Assembly: GCA_009746045.1 (NCBI GenBank)
Contig: RPFO01000455.1
Location: forward strand, 1-61,884
DNA: 61,884 bases
Origin: Mesostigma viride
Lineage: Eukaryota > Streptophyta > Mesostigmatophyceae > Mesostigmatales > Mesostigmataceae
Reading direction: 5' to 3'
Shown here: piece after piece, positions 1 through 12,887 of the stretch
How positions within the stretch are numbered: position 1 is the first letter of the stretch
Layout: every line of letters starts with the position of its first letter
Translations under genes and position numbers: made by a program
The notes under the pieces: generated by a model
The model's database searches: none
The model's input: only the letters and a program-made list of their open reading frames with translations
What the model was told of the DNA's origin: nothing

Positions 1-2
1 AA

Positions 3-151
3 CGGCGACGGGAGCTGTGGCCGACCTACCTCCAGCTTCGGCAGAAGGCGGGGCAGAAGCCGGTCTACTGGAAGGGGGCGGACATCTACGTCGCCCACAA
101 GCCCTGGCAGGCGACCCCTGCCGCCCCAGCCACCCCAGCCACCCCAGCCTA
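3..151 (+). CDS. 3' end of an unidentified gene, cut by the window edge
   Basis: The third forward frame is open from the window edge to a TAG at 149-151 and gives about 48 residues. It starts with an Arg-rich stretch (RRRELWPTYLQL), has a Trp/Lys/Tyr-rich middle (VYWKGADIYV) and ends in an Ala-Thr-Pro repeat. I do not recognise the family. The pattern LWP..L...A followed by a short basic beta-like strand loosely recalls C-terminal ends of non-LTR retrotransposon ORF1 proteins, but this is a guess. The other two frames also reach a stop soon after, so coding status rests on composition only. Confidence 0.35.
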
Positions 152-986
152 GGAATATATAGCAGTAGTGTAGCCTAGAAAGCTTAGTGACGTGGCCATG
201 TATGCCTACGTGACGGGCCCACACCCGCCCTTGCAATAGCCGTAGCAATTTCGAGTCATGCTTTGCCCATGCAGGGAGTTACTCTCTGCTGAGAGGCCAT
301 GTGTACCCCAGCTATAGCCTAGCCACATACCTTCCACCCCATATGTCATGCAGGCCTTCTAGGCCCTCTCCTCAAGCCCCCCCTGGGTGCCTGTGCTTGT
401 TTAGGAGGCATGAACCACCATGGAGGTGCAGGTGCACCTAGTGCACCCAGAGCAGGTGATAGTTGTACATCCTACAGGGGGGCCCACAATCAATCTACAA
501 TACCCATGCCAAATTTTATTACTTGAGGAGACGCCATTTCAACAAATACATGACAATTGATGCTCATTGTGAATGCGTTTCCACATGAAATCATTACCAT
601 TTCATGCAATTTGGTCACTGGTGCGCTTTCCGCGTGCACTTTTCATTACTAGATTGCTTAAATTTATTAAAATTTATTAAAATTTATTAACATTTATTAA
701 AATTTATTCAAGTCGGGGTAAAATTGGCTGTTTTTGTCATAGTGTCATGCACTCGGAGGGTAAGCAAGTGAGACAAGTTGTAGATTATTTACAATTGCAC
801 AACCCTCTCCACGACCCCGCTAGTTCTATTTATAGAACGAATTATAATTATTGCCAAAATTGTGCACAAGCCTGTGCACAACCCAACCAGTAATTCCCAC
901 TTGAACTTTGAATATTCAAGTGAATGCTCTGGAGACAGATGTACAGATCGATGTTTACAAATGTACACGAGTTCAGATCAAGCTAT
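152..986. other. No gene seen; AT-rich stretch with a short tandem repeat
   Basis: This intergenic stretch lies between two convergent genes. It becomes AT-rich after about position 500. At 658-712 an 11-bp unit (AAATTTATTAA) is repeated about five times with small changes. I see no open frame that looks coding and no RNA gene. Confidence 0.5.
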
Positions 987-3900
987 CTAACTACCTACTA
1001 ACAGGCGTTTCTTTACAGGTGCCCGTCCGCTGGGCTTCTTTACACCCCCCTCCCGCACATCTGCGCCAGCCTTCCCTTGAGGTTTTCGTTTGCCCTGCCC
1101 TGCGGCTTGGTCTCCCCCCTTCTCTTGGAGTCGTGGGGAAGATCTGGTCGCTGGGGAAGATCTGGTCGCCAGGAACCCCTTGTCCATCCACCACTCCAAA
1201 TACGTTCCCTCAGGTGGCTTGAAACAGTTCCGCATCTCGTCTTGTTGTACCTTGAAAATTATGTTGGGCATCGTCCCCTGCTCCCCATTAATCCAGATTC
1301 CCTTTTCGTCACACCCTTCTGCCCAAAATTTAACGTACCACACGCCCGTTTTATCCACCTTTCGAACGACTCCATGCACCAGGAACGTGTCGACGTGGAA
1401 ATCAGGCATGTGTGCCAGCTTCATTGGGTCTGCATTGAGTTTAGCCACCGAATCAGCAGCCCACGTGGGCTTCCACAACGTATCAAGGCGCTGGGATTGG
1501 TTCTTCCGATACTGGCAAAATTCACCGCCGTGCTTGCACAATACCGAAACCGGACATCCAACAGGCGAGCGGGGCACGACCCGTTTCCCCCCCCCACACC
1601 TTCCAGATTCTCCATCCACGGCTGCCAACTTGGTGGTGGCACTTTCTTGTCTAGTGGCTTGGGCTGGGTTGCGGTAACTGTGACACGTCTTTGTGGCGCT
1701 TCCTCAGGTTCCGATTCTTCCGATTCTTCCGAATCTTCCTCAAACCCTTTGGGTGGGCCGCCATGCGCGTCATCCTTTGGCGGCTCCTCTTCAGACTCGT
1801 CACCTGTGTGTGAGACAAGCAATGACGAGCGGCGCAATTAGTTATCATTACAATCGCAAATCAAACTTGGGAATATGCAAACATCATAATTTAACCGACC
1901 ATATTCACTCAGATTAACTTACCCTTTGACAGATGACTAGCCGTTGCTCTTGATCGAACGTGCCCGCCAGGCGAAAGGAGCTTTTTGCAGTAGTCGACGG
2001 CACGCCCCAACATCCCCCCCCCGACGCCCCCGAATTCCCCTTCGAGCCTCCCTCCCCTCCCCCCCCTCCTTCCCCCCTTCCCCCGATGCGCCGGTCGACC
2101 CGCCCCCCTCTCCGCCCTTCCCCCCTTCCCCCGATGCGCCGGTTGACCCGCCCCCCTCTCCACCCTTCTCTCCCCCCCCTCTCCGCCCTTGGACCCGCCC
2201 CCCTCTCCGCCCTTTGACCCGCCCCCCTCTCCACCCTTTGACCCGCCCCCCTCTCCGCCCTTCGACCCGCCCCCCTCTCCGCCCTTCGACCCCCTCCCCT
2301 CTCCGCCCTTCTCTCCGCCCCCCTCTCCGTCCTTCGACCCCCTCCCCTCTCCGCCCTTCGACCCGCCCCCCTCTCCGTCCTTCGACCCCCCCCCTCTCCG
2401 CCCTTCGACCCCCCCCCTCTCCGCCCTTCGACCCGCCCCCCTCTCCGTCCTTCGACCCCCCCCCTCTCCGCCCTTCGACCCGCCCCCCTCTCCGCCCTTC
2501 GAACCCCCCCCTCTCCGTCCTTCGACCCGCCCCCCTTATCACCACCCTCATTCCCGCCCCCCTCATCATCGCCGGCACCATCATCACCAACCTCCTCCCC
2601 ATCATCACCCCCATGTGACCCGACATCCTCATCATCCCCCATTGAGACGTCTTCGGCCGAGGGGGTCTCCGAGGCGGCGCGCTTCCGGCGTTTCTTTTTG
2701 GTGCCAGCGCCTGCCGTCTCCAGCGGACGCTTCTGGGCTGCACCCGCAATTTCCTTGCCCGAACGGCCGTTGGGATTGGAAATATCCTCCCCCTCAGGCC
2801 GCTTCCCAAGTACCTTCAGAAGGACCTTAAACCCATCCACCTGCTCCTTTGACCCAATGAAGATCACGGGTGGGTTGAAGAATCCCGTAAAATCGCCTAG
2901 GTACGACGACCAGGCGTCCTTCACACCATTGAAATCTCCACAATCCTTCGCCGCCTTCCAGTCCCTTTTCTCCACCCACGCACCCGTTCGACCCTTCAAC
3001 AATTCCTCATCATTCCACAGCTTCGCGTGGTGTTCCAAATTCAGCAGCCATATCCCATTCTTGATATCCGGCTGGTTCACCCCCCCTTCCTCTTCACAAC
3101 AAATTCGAACCCCTCCATTGCATTAAGTACCACTTGAGCCAACCGTGTCGGCCCATCGCTTTTCTCCCACGCGAAAGTCTTCATCATGAACTCACAGGTC
3201 GTGTCCCCGTCAGACCCGTAAACTTTCTTAGAAATCCACGGGCCCTGCTGCTCGATTTCGGATGCCAGCTCCTCCGACCCAAACTTCCGCGGGGGTTCCC
3301 GCTTCTCCCCCACCTTTTTTTGGCGACCCGACTGGACGTCCTCTGCCTCCGCATGTTCGGCTTGGCCTTCCTCCGGCACAGCCCCCGTCACCGCCACAGC
3401 CCCCGCCACAGGCTGTACGGGTTGGGGCACCACAGCCTGTTCGGTTGGGGGTTCGGGCGCAATCAGGACCCACCATTTCGTTTCCTCCTTGTGGGTCGTC
3501 CAAAAATTCGTCCTCTCCAGCAGTGCAAGTGGGAAGGTGGAATCGTCCCTCCCCGTTGGCCTGATAACCGCCCTTAGTCTCTTGGCAGCTACAGCGACCG
3601 TATCGGCCACCCTCTCAAGGGCGCTGTCGGCTTCCGAAGGCTGCATCGGCAACCAGCCGAGGTGGCGTGGTTCGGGGTATTTCCCCAAATCGCGGTTGTA
3701 GATCAGGAAAAGCTGGACAATCACCTCGCAGAAGATCTTGGCCATGTATGTCAGGTCATACAAGCACTGAGGAGGAACGTGTTTGGCCTTCACGGTTGCC
3801 ATGATAGACGGCCAGAATCGAAAGCGGGCTAGACTCCTCCACCCTTCCTGTTTGATCCCCCCCCCTTCCTCATCACCCTTCCCTCCCCGTCCAGCTTGTC

Positions 3901-6900
3901 CGCTGCCACGATGTCCAGAAACTCTGCAAGCTCCTTGGCCACCTTGTCCTCAATCGGCATTCCACATCTACTGTCGTCGTTCGGAGCGACCGTTTCATCC
4001 TTCACAGCCGAGATGAAGTCGTAGACTTGGGTTTTCTCCGATTCGGACAAACCACCCTCGTTCAATCGCCCTCCAACCCGCTCCTCACCACCCTCCTCCC
4101 CCTCCCCGTCCTTCCTTGCCTTCTCAGTGCTGCTTGAAACCCCATGAATCAAATTCCATATTTCTTTCTGGTCCTGAAGGGGCACCTCCGGCTTATCCCA
4201 GGATTCCTCCATGTGCGTCTTGAAATAGTTGTGCACTTCCAGCAGCGCCGTCCCCCTCGACTTTTTGGAAACGGCCTCGTCTTCTGCATTCAGCCCCCCT
4301 CCGATCAGGGCAACCCTCCGATGCGCCTCTCTCCCCTGCATGCATGAAATGTGAATCAGTGTTTGAGACAAAAAACGGTCATACAACACACGACATGACA
4401 TTTTGTCCTTACACTTTGGAAGATCGGCCGTTCCCGAACAAAAATCACACCCTAATTTCCAGTTTCCAACGGCCGTTGGCGCAAGAAAAATCACACCCTA
4501 ATTTCCAGGTTCCAACGGCCGTTGGCGCAAGAAAAATCACACCCTAATTTCCAGGTTCCAACGGCCGTTGGCGCAAGAAAAATCACACCCTAATTTCCAG
4601 GTTCCAACGGCCGTTGGCGCAAGAAAAATCACACCCTAATTTCCAGGCTCCAACGGCCGTTGGCGCAAGAAAAATGTCGACCGAATTTCCAGGTTCCAAC
4701 GGCCGTTGGCGCAAGAAAAATATCAACCAAATTTCCAGGTTCCAACGGCCGTTGGCGCAGGAAAAATGACACCCTAATTTCCAGGTTCCAACGGCCGTTG
4801 GCGCAAGAAAAATCACACACTAATTTCCAGGTTCCAACGGCCGTTGGCGCAAGAAAAATCACACCCTAATTTCCAGGTTCCAACGGCCGTTGGCGCAAGA
4901 AAAATAACATCTAGTGCCTAAAACGTTCCCACACCCGATCCGTTATATTTACCTTTTGCGTCCGCATGTCCTTCATGGGCGGGATCAGTGCTTCCCCCTC
5001 CACCTCCCAGCCCTTGAGCACGTCCAGATTGGTGTACTTGAACTTCTCCGCGTCCCTCACCAACCCCCTCCACAAATCAAACGCCTCGTCGGTTGTCTCC
5101 ACGAACTTGCCCTTTTGTTTACCCGCAATCTCGCCAGCTATCGCAGTACTCACTTGCTCGTCAGAGCCCTCGAAAATCACGGACTTCAACATCTGTGTGT
5201 AGTGGTTGCCGTCCAGCACGGCAAACTGCACAAACACGCAAGGCGTCTGGTCTCGAAATTTACCCTTAAGGCCGGCATGGTCCGAGATGTTCAAGCTCCC
5301 CAGCGCGGATTTCGTCAGGTCAACTACTGCCTCACGCTCAGATTCATTTGACCACTCGGACGGATCCAACTCCATGGTGATCAACTCGTCTGAGCAAGCG
5401 GCCGCCATGTCCTTCAGGGAGTCCGTCCGGAGAATGGACATGGCTTCCTCGGCCGTTGGCGAACGATAGTATCCGAACCTCTGCACGGCACGGTCACTGT
5501 CGTCCCCCGTCAGTATTTTAATGTGGTAAGGAACCTTTTCACTCCTCTGCACCCATAAATTGTAGAGACCTGGATCACGGTCTGCCAGCACCTGCCACGC
5601 AAACCGGAAGATCGGCACGGCACATTTTGCTTTTGTCAGACTTGTGCCGGCCCCCACGAACCACGGCGCGAGCCCCCTACAATTCCGCACCGTCACCGTC
5701 CGGTGCCGCATGAGTTCCGGGAGTTGGCACAAGTTCTCCGTGGGGGCCCGTACTTGAGTCGCAATCGCGGACCCCCCCACGATGTCGACATCGTCTGGAA
5801 CTAGGCGTATCTTCTGCCGCAGATGAAACGCCGCCTGTATGGTGTCAGTTAGATTCTTGTCGTGCACTTGAGAGGACGGCGCTGGCTCCCAGGAGTCCAA
5901 AATGCTGGGCTTCGCATTTCCAGCACGTGTCGTCAGCAGCCCCTTCCTCTCAAAGGTCTTCACAATAACCGACCATAAGTCGGTGCCCGGTGCTCGTTGG
6001 CGCCAGTCCTCAAAAAATGTTGTGAGATGCGCCACCGCACAGTTATGTTCAATCTTGTAAGCCCACTTCTCCCGCTCTTCCTCCGTTCTCGGCCTGGACG
6101 GACGCCCCTGATCACATGCAAAAAACATACAGATAGCCGGAAGGTCAGTACTATGTTCCAACGGCCGTCGCCGGAAAAATAACACCCTAATTTCCAGGTT
6201 TCAACGGCCGTTGGCGCATGAAAATCACACCCTAATTTCCAGGTTCCAACGGCCGTTGGCGCATGAAAATCACACCCTAATTTACAGGTTCCAACGGCCG
6301 TTGGCGCATGAAAATCACACCCTAATTTACAGGTTCCAACGGCCGTTGGCGCATGAAAATCACACCCTAATTTCCAGGTTCCAACGGCCGTTGGCGACAG
6401 AAAAATCACACCCTAATTTCCAGGTTCCAACGGCCGTTGGCGCGAGAAAAATGACACCCTATTTTCCAGGTTCCAACGGCCGTTGGCGCGAGAAAAATCA
6501 CACCCTATTTTCCAGGTTCCAACGGCCGTTGGCGCATGAAAATCACACCCTAATTTCCAGTTTCCAACGGCCGTTGGCGCGAGAAAAATGACACCTTCAT
6601 TTCCAGGTTCCAACGGCCGTTGGCGACAGAAAAATAACACCCTAATTTCCAGGTTCCAACGGCCGTTGGCGCATGAAAATCACACCCTAATTTTAAGGTT
6701 CCGACGGCCGTTGGCGCATGAAAATCACACCCTAATTTACGGGTTCCAACGGCCGTTGGCGCATGAAAATCACACCCTAATTTCAAGGTTCCGACGGCCG
6801 TTGGGCAAAAAAAAAATAACACCCTAATTTCCAAATTGCAACGGCCGTTGGCGCAAGAAAATCAAGCAAGAAAAGGACAAGGACAAGGACAAGGACAAGG

Positions 6901-7811
6901 ACAAGGACAAGGACAAGGACAAGGACAAGGACAAGGACGAGGACAAGGACAAGGACAAGGACAAGGACAAGGACAAGGACAAGGACAAGGACAAGGACAA
7001 GGACAAGGACAAGGACAAGGACAAGGACAAGGACAAGGACAAGGACAAGGACAAGGACAAGGACAAGGACAAGGACAAGGACAAGGACAAGGACAAGGAC
7101 AAGGACAAGGACAAGGACAAGGACAAGGACAAGGACAAGGACAAGGACAAGGACAAGGACAAGGACAAGGACAAGGACAAGGACAAGGACAAGGACAAGG
7201 ACAAGGACAAGGACAAGGACAAGGACAAGGACAAGGACAAGGACAAGGACGAGGACGAGGACAAGGACAAGGACAAGGACAAGGACAAGGACGAGGACGA
7301 GGACGAGGACAAGGACAAGGACAAGGACAAGGACAAGGACGAGGACAAGGACAAGGACAAGGACAAGGACAAGGACAAGGACAAGGACAAGGACAAGGAC
7401 AAGGACAAGGACAAGGACAAGGACAAGGACAAGGACAAGGACAAGGACAAGGACAAGGACAAGGACAAGGACAAGGACAAGGACAAGGACAAGGACAAGG
7501 ACAAGGACGAGGACAAGGACGAGGACAAGACAAGGACAAGGACAAGGACAAGGACAAGGACAAGGACAACGTGCTGGCACAAGGACAAGGACAAGGACAA
7601 GGACAAGGACAAGGACAAGGACAAGGACAAGGACAAGGACAAGGACAAGGACAAGGACAAGGACAAGGACAAGGACGAGGACAAGGACGAGGACAATGAC
7701 AAGGACAAGGACAAGGACAAGGACAAGGACAAGGACAAGGACAAGGACAAGGACAAGGACAAGGACAAGGACAAGGACAAGGACAAGGACAAGGACAAGG
7801 CCAACGACAAG

Positions 7812-7843
<32 letters not shown>

Positions 7844-10800
7844 AAGGACAAGGACAAGGACAAGGACGAGGACGAGGACGAGGACAAGGACAAGGACAAG
7901 GACAAGGACAAGGACAAGGACAAGGGCAAGGACAAGGACAAGGACAAGGACAAGGACAAGGACAAGGACAAGGACAAGGACGAGGACGAGGACGAGGACA
8001 AGGACAAGGACAAGGACAAGGACAAGGACAAGGACAAGGACAAGGACAAGGACAAGGACAAGGACAAGGACAAGGCAAGGACAAGGACAAGGACAAGGAC
8101 AAGGACAAGGACAAGGACAAGGACAAGGACGAGGACGAGGACGAGGACAAGGACAAGGACAAGGACAAGGACAAGGACAAGGACAACGTGCTGGCACAAG
8201 GACAAGGACAAGGACAAGGACAAGGACAAGGACAAGGACAAGGACAAGGACAAGGAGGACGAGGACGAGGACGAGGACAAGGACAAGGACAAGGACAAGG
8301 ACAAGGACAAGGACAGGACGAGGACAAGGACAAGGACAAGGACAAGGACAAGGACAAGGACAAGGACAAGGACAAGGACAAGGACAAGGACAAGGACAAG
8401 GACAAGGACAGGACAAGGACGAGGACAAGGACAAGGACAAGGACAAGGACAAGGACAAGGACAAGGACAAGGACAAGGACAAGGACAAGGACAAGGACAA
8501 GGACAAGGACAAGGACAAGGACAAGGACAAGGACAAGGACAAGGACAAGGACAAGGACGAGGACGAGGACAAGGACAAGGACAAGGACAAGGACAAGGAC
8601 AAGGACAACGTGCTGGCACAAGGACAAGGACAAGGACAAGGACAAGGACAAGGACAAGGACAAGGACAAGGACAAGGACAAGGACAAGGACAAGGACAAG
8701 GACAAGGACAAGGACAAGGACAAGGACAAGGACAAGGACAAGGACAAGGACAAGGACAAGGACAAGGACAAGGACAAGGACAAGGACAAGGACAAGGACA
8801 AGGACAAGGACAAGGACAAGGACAAGGACAAGGACAAGGACAAGGACAAGGACAAGGACAAGGACAAGGACAAGGACAAGGACAAGGACAAGGACAAGGA
8901 CAAGGACAAGGACAAGGACAAGGACAAGGACAAGGACAAGGACAAGGACAAGGACAAGGACAAGGACAAGGACAAGGACAAGGACAAGGACAAGGACAAG
9001 GACAAGGACAAGGACAAGGACAAGGACAAGGACAAGGACAAGGACAAGGACAAGGACAAGGACAAGGACAAGGACAAGGACAAGGACAAGGACAAGGACA
9101 AGGACAAGGACAAGGACAAGGACAAGGACAAGGACAAGGACAAGGCACAAGGACAAGGACAAGGACAAGGACAAGGACAAGGACAAGGACAAGGACAAGG
9201 ACAAGGACAAGGACAAGGACAAGGACAAGGACAAGGACAAGGACAAGGACAAGGACAAGGACAAGGCAAGGCAAGGACGAGGACGAGGACGAGGACGAGG
9301 ACAAGGACAAGGACAAGGACAAGGACGAGGACGAGGACGAGGACAAGGACAAGGACAAGGACAAGGACAAGGACAAGGACAAGGACAAGGGCAAGGACAA
9401 GGACAAGGACAAGGACAAGGACAAGGACAAGGACGAGGACGAGGACGAGGACAAGGACAAGGACAAGGACAAGGACAAGGACAAGGACAAGGACAAGGAC
9501 AAGGACAAGGACAAGGACAAGGACAAGGACAAGGACAAGGACAAGGACAAGGACAAGGACAAGGACAAGGACGAGGACGAGGACGAGGACAAGGACAAGG
9601 ACAAGGACAAGGACAAGGACAAGGACAACGTGCTGGCACAAGGACAAGGACAAGGACAAGGACAAGGACAAGGACAAGGACAAGGACAAGGACAAGGACA
9701 AGGACAAGGACAAGGACAAGGACAAGGACAAGGACAAGGACAAGGACAAGGACAAGGACAAGGACAAGGACAAGGACAAGGACAAGGACAAGGACAAGGA
9801 CAAGGACAAGGACAAGGACAAGGACAAGGACAAGGACAAGGACAAGGACAAGGACAAGGACAAGGACAAGGACAAGGACAAGGACAAGGACAAGGACAAG
9901 GACAAGGACAAGGACAAGGACAAGGACAAGGACAAGGACAAGGACAAGGACAAGGACAAGGACAAGGACAAGGACAAGGACAAGGACAAGGACAAGGACA
10001 AGGACAAGGACAAGGACAAGGACAAGGACAAGGACAAGGACAAGGACAAGGACAAGGACAAGGACAAGGACAAGGACAAGGACAAGGACAAGGACAAGGA
10101 CAAGGACAAGGACAAGGACAAGGACAAGGACAAGGACAAGGACAAGGACAAGGACAAGGACAAGGACAAGGACAAGGACAAGGACAAGGACAAGGACAAG
10201 GACAAGGACAAGGACAAGGACAAGGACAAGGACAAGGACAAGGACAAGGACAAGGACAAGGACAAGGACAAGGACAAGGACAAGGACAAGGACAAGGACA
10301 AGGACAAGGACAAGGACAAGGACAAGGACAAGGACAAGGACAAGGACAAGGACAAGGACAAGGACAAGGACAAGGACAAGGACAAGGACAAGGACAAGGA
10401 CAAGGACAAGGACAAGGACAAGGACAAGGACAAGGACAAGGACAAGGACAAGGACAAGGACAAGGACAAGGACAAGGACAAGGACAAGGACAAGGACAAG
10501 GACAAGGACAAGGACAAGGACAAGGACAAGGACAAGGACAAGGACAAGGACAAGGACAAGGACAAGGACAAGGACAAGGACAAGGACAAGGACAAGGACA
10601 AGGACAAGGACAAGGACAAGGACAAGGACAAGGACAAGGACAAGGACAAGGACAAGGACAAGGACAAGGACAAGGACAAGGACAAGGACAAGGACAAGGA
10701 CAAGGACAAGGACAAGGACAAGGACAAGGACAAGGACAAGGACAAGGACAAGGACAAGGACAAGGACAAGGACAAGGACAAGGACAAGGACAAGGACAAG

Positions 10801-11230
10801 GACAAGGACAAGGACAAGGACAAGGACAAGGACAAGGACAAGGACAAGGACAAGGACAAGGACAAGGACAAGGACAAGGACAAGGACAAGGATGGCGCAA
10901 GAAAATCACATCCTTGTGCGTAACACCTACCCGGACAGCTGGCAGTGTGTGGTGGGTTGCTTTTCCAGTTGCTGCCGTCGCGGCATCGGAACCCGATGAC
11001 CCAGAAGCCGCCGATTTCCTCCGCTCCTTCGCCGCCTTTGCTGCATGAGCGCCGCGCGCCTGTTGCCCCGACGATGGTGCGGGGGGAGGGGGCATTTGCT
11101 GTGCTGCCGCTGCAGCTTCCGACGGCGCGGAAGGGCCGGCGGCGGGAGGGGGCAACACCGGTGGCGGCGGAGAGCCCGGCGGCGGGGGCGCCGGCGGAGG
11201 GGAACGCGGGTGGTTGTGCGTACAAGCACG
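987..11230 (-). CDS. Large four-exon protein of unknown function
   Basis: Exons, in reading order on the minus strand: 11230-10931, 6107-4953, 4335-1923 and 1803-987. All junctions are GT-AG. The first two introns are phase 0 and the last is phase 1, and the phases join correctly. The protein of about 1,560 aa has a Pro-rich N-terminus, a globular region of about 385 aa (exon 2), an acidic and basic tract followed by a Gly/Arg/Glu repeat (exon 3), then an acidic Ser/Glu stretch, a Cys/His-bearing domain and a Lys-rich tail ending KKRLLVGS (exon 4). Frame breaks sit at G runs 3857-3865, 3080-3086 and 1587-1595, with one more inside the G-rich repeat at 2000-2500. Each needs one extra base. No family was recognised. 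A PGG motif near the exon 3 end recalls methyltransferases but is too weak to use. A nuclear role is inferred from the basic tracts. The true first exon may lie upstream (see 11777-11880). Confidence 0.6.
2040..2530 (-). repeat. Coding minisatellite, about 24 bp, C-rich on plus
   Basis: The unit is roughly CCGCCCTTCGACCCGCCCCC plus CTCT on the plus strand, with many variants. It lies inside exon 3 of the large minus-strand gene and encodes Gly/Arg/Glu-rich low-complexity protein. All minus-strand frames are open here, so the frame cannot be fixed inside it. One of the gene's frame breaks lies in this block. Confidence 0.8.
4441..4905. repeat. 48-bp intronic array carrying the 14-bp palindrome
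   Basis: About ten head-to-tail units of 46-48 bp. Each holds one CCAACGGCCGTTGG followed by GCGCAAGAAAAATCACACC and then AATTTCCAGGTT. The array fills most of the phase-0 intron 4336-4952 of the large gene. The palindrome is intact in every unit, while the flanks carry substitutions (for example at 4676-4735). Confidence 0.9.
6160..6860. repeat. Second 48-bp array with the palindrome
   Basis: About 15 units of the same 46-48 bp repeat as at 4441-4905. The spacer after the palindrome differs slightly (GCGCATGAAAATCACACC, GCGACAGAAAAATCAC and others). The array lies in the intron 6108-10930 of the large gene. The first unit has a mutated core and the last runs straight into the hexanucleotide array. 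Confidence 0.9.
6874..10891. repeat. 4-kb (GGACAA)n hexanucleotide array
   Basis: An almost pure hexamer array of about 4,018 bp with blocks of the variant GGACGA. A 12-bp interruption, ACGTGCTGGCAC, occurs four times (near 7569, 8187, 8609 and 9629), each time followed by a pure block, so segments of 400-1,000 bp have been duplicated. Both edges are halves of the 48-bp palindrome unit (GCGCAAGAAAATCA left and right), so the hexamer grew inside that array. It is intronic. The very long open frames across it arise only because the hexamer contains no stop codon. Confidence 0.95.
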
Positions 11231-11880
11231 CTGTGACACGCAGACGACAAAGAAGAAATCCGCCGAATATGTTAGCAAGCGGTGCGGTGCAGCACACACA
11301 CCTGACAAAGCTAATAGGTCAACCCTTAAAACCGTGTCCAACTGCCCGCTATAAAAACCGGGCAATGGTCACTTTCCATGATAATGTCCACAAACCAACC
11401 TAATAGTTAGTTATGGTCCATTATAGGACACAAGCACACACATATATTCACCACCTTGGGGGTCATGTCATTGGTCATATTGCAATGTCCTATGGGTGCC
11501 AAATATAGCACCCCCTGACAGAAAGGAAGCTAGTAAAGGGCTCATGAACACCAAGGTTGCATGTGGAGGAGCAGGGACCCAGCTGCAAGCTCTAACAATA
11601 AATGCCCACTACAAATAGCGGACAGTTTGGTTTGTGACACCTGCTAGCATTACAAAGCTCAATTCTCATCCCGTAGCAACAAAAATGTAATGTCCGCTGT
11701 AAATATCACTCAAAACGGCTAAAGGGTTAAAACGAAGTTGTAGTTGTTTTGCGGCATCAAGTTTCAAAGTACGTACTGGGATACCCTTCGCCAGCCTGCT
11801 TGGCATCCAGGATAAGATCTTGGAACCAGTAAGGGGGCTTCGCTTGCTGCGGCAGATGGTGCAATCCATTGTGATCTGCG
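11231..11880 (-). other. Intron or upstream region with a candidate first exon
   Basis: At 11880-11777 the minus strand has an acceptor-like GCGCAG, an ATG a few bases later, an open frame of about 31 codons with a CTIC motif, and a GTACGT donor in phase 0. This matches the phase of the next acceptor at 11230. It could be the first coding exon of the large gene, but another frame across the same stretch is also open, so this is tentative. Nothing else is seen up to 11231. Confidence 0.25.
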
Positions 11881-11919
11881 CGCAAAACATACACAAACAA
11901 CCAAACCCTCATAGGTTGA

Positions 11920-12300
11920 GCAATCCACAAAATCATGCCATTACTGTAACAACATGGGCAAAGCATACACAAACGAACAACCATCATAGATTGAGCTAAC
12001 AATCCAGAAAATCATGCCATTACTGTAACAACATGGGCAAAGCATACACAAACGAACAACCATCATAGATTGAGCTAGCAATCCACAACATTATGCCATT
12101 ACTGTAACAACATGGGCAAAGCATACACAAACGAACAACCATCATAGATTGAGCTAGCAATCCACAACATCATGCCATTACTGTAACAACATGGGCAAAG
12201 CATACACAAACGAACAACCATCATAGATAGAGCAATCCACAACATCATGCCATTAATGTAATAACATGGGCAAAACATACACAAACAAATAGCCATGATA
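11920..12300. repeat. 79-bp minisatellite, about five copies
   Basis: The unit contains CATGCCATTACTGTAACAAC and GCATACACAAACGAACAACC and recurs every 78-80 bp. The outer copies are the most diverged. No coding use is apparent. Confidence 0.85.
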
Positions 12301-12419
12301 GGGCATTAAGAGAATAGCCATGATTGGGGCAATAAGAGAATTTTTTTGTTCAATTCAATGATCACAATTTATGCACACAGTCGATGCATTCATAAATGAG
12401 GCAGGTTCTTCCGAAAATT

Positions 12420-12887
12420 GGCTCCGTCGTAGAGTGTCAACGGCCAACTTGCAAACACGCACGTTACATGATATACATCCTAGTCATTATGGTCCTATAC
12501 AAACGCCAGAAGGGCCGAATACCGGTTTAATTGGATCTTTAGCTACGCATAGTAAAGTAAATGAATATGTTTTCTTGTCCTTTTTATACATTACAAAAAA
12601 ATCAAGTAATTAAAAGTGAAATACCTATTTTTATACCTCCACATCAACAAGATCAATTTAAATTCGCCCCAGAATATTTATTACTTTCTTGTTACTCTAG
12701 TGTTGAAAATAATTATGTTCATGTGCGATATAAACCAGAATTTAGTAGTAAAGCAGAAGAAGTCGATTATTTGGGGATTTCTCCAACGCAAGCTTCAATA
12801 GCTACTTCATTTATTCCCTTGGTGGAACATGATGATGCAATCCGAGCATTAATGGGTTGTAATATGCAAAGACAAGCAGTTCCATGA
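12420..12887 (+). pseudogene. rpoB: Plastid rpoB fragment in nuclear DNA
   Basis: Two adjacent frames give unmistakable RNA polymerase beta-subunit sequence. The first has DIHPSHYG followed by [17 protein letters not shown], the second a stretch ending [19 protein letters not shown]. Between HYG and PIQ the usual three residues (RIC) are missing, which implies a 9-bp deletion. A further frameshift lies near 12566, within the NEYGF region. The fragment covers about 150 codons of a protein of over 1,000 and stops at a TGA at about 12885. It is AT-rich and unlike its GC-richer surroundings. It is best read as a decayed nuclear insert of plastid DNA. Confidence 0.85.

Noticed and set aside
1077-1841. 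Plus-strand gene opposite the last exon of the large gene
   Set aside because: The minus strand has splice sites, acidic and basic blocks and consistent phase. The plus frames are shadows.
1923-6107. Methyltransferase domain in the large gene, from FFNPP and LLSPGG motifs
   Set aside because: The two motifs are about 300 residues apart with a repeat between them, and no SAM-binding glycine motif is clear.
6783-11365. Open frames over 1,000 codons across the hexamer array on both strands
   Set aside because: The hexamer has no stop in any frame. The block is flanked by splice sites and repeats, so these are by-products of simple sequence.
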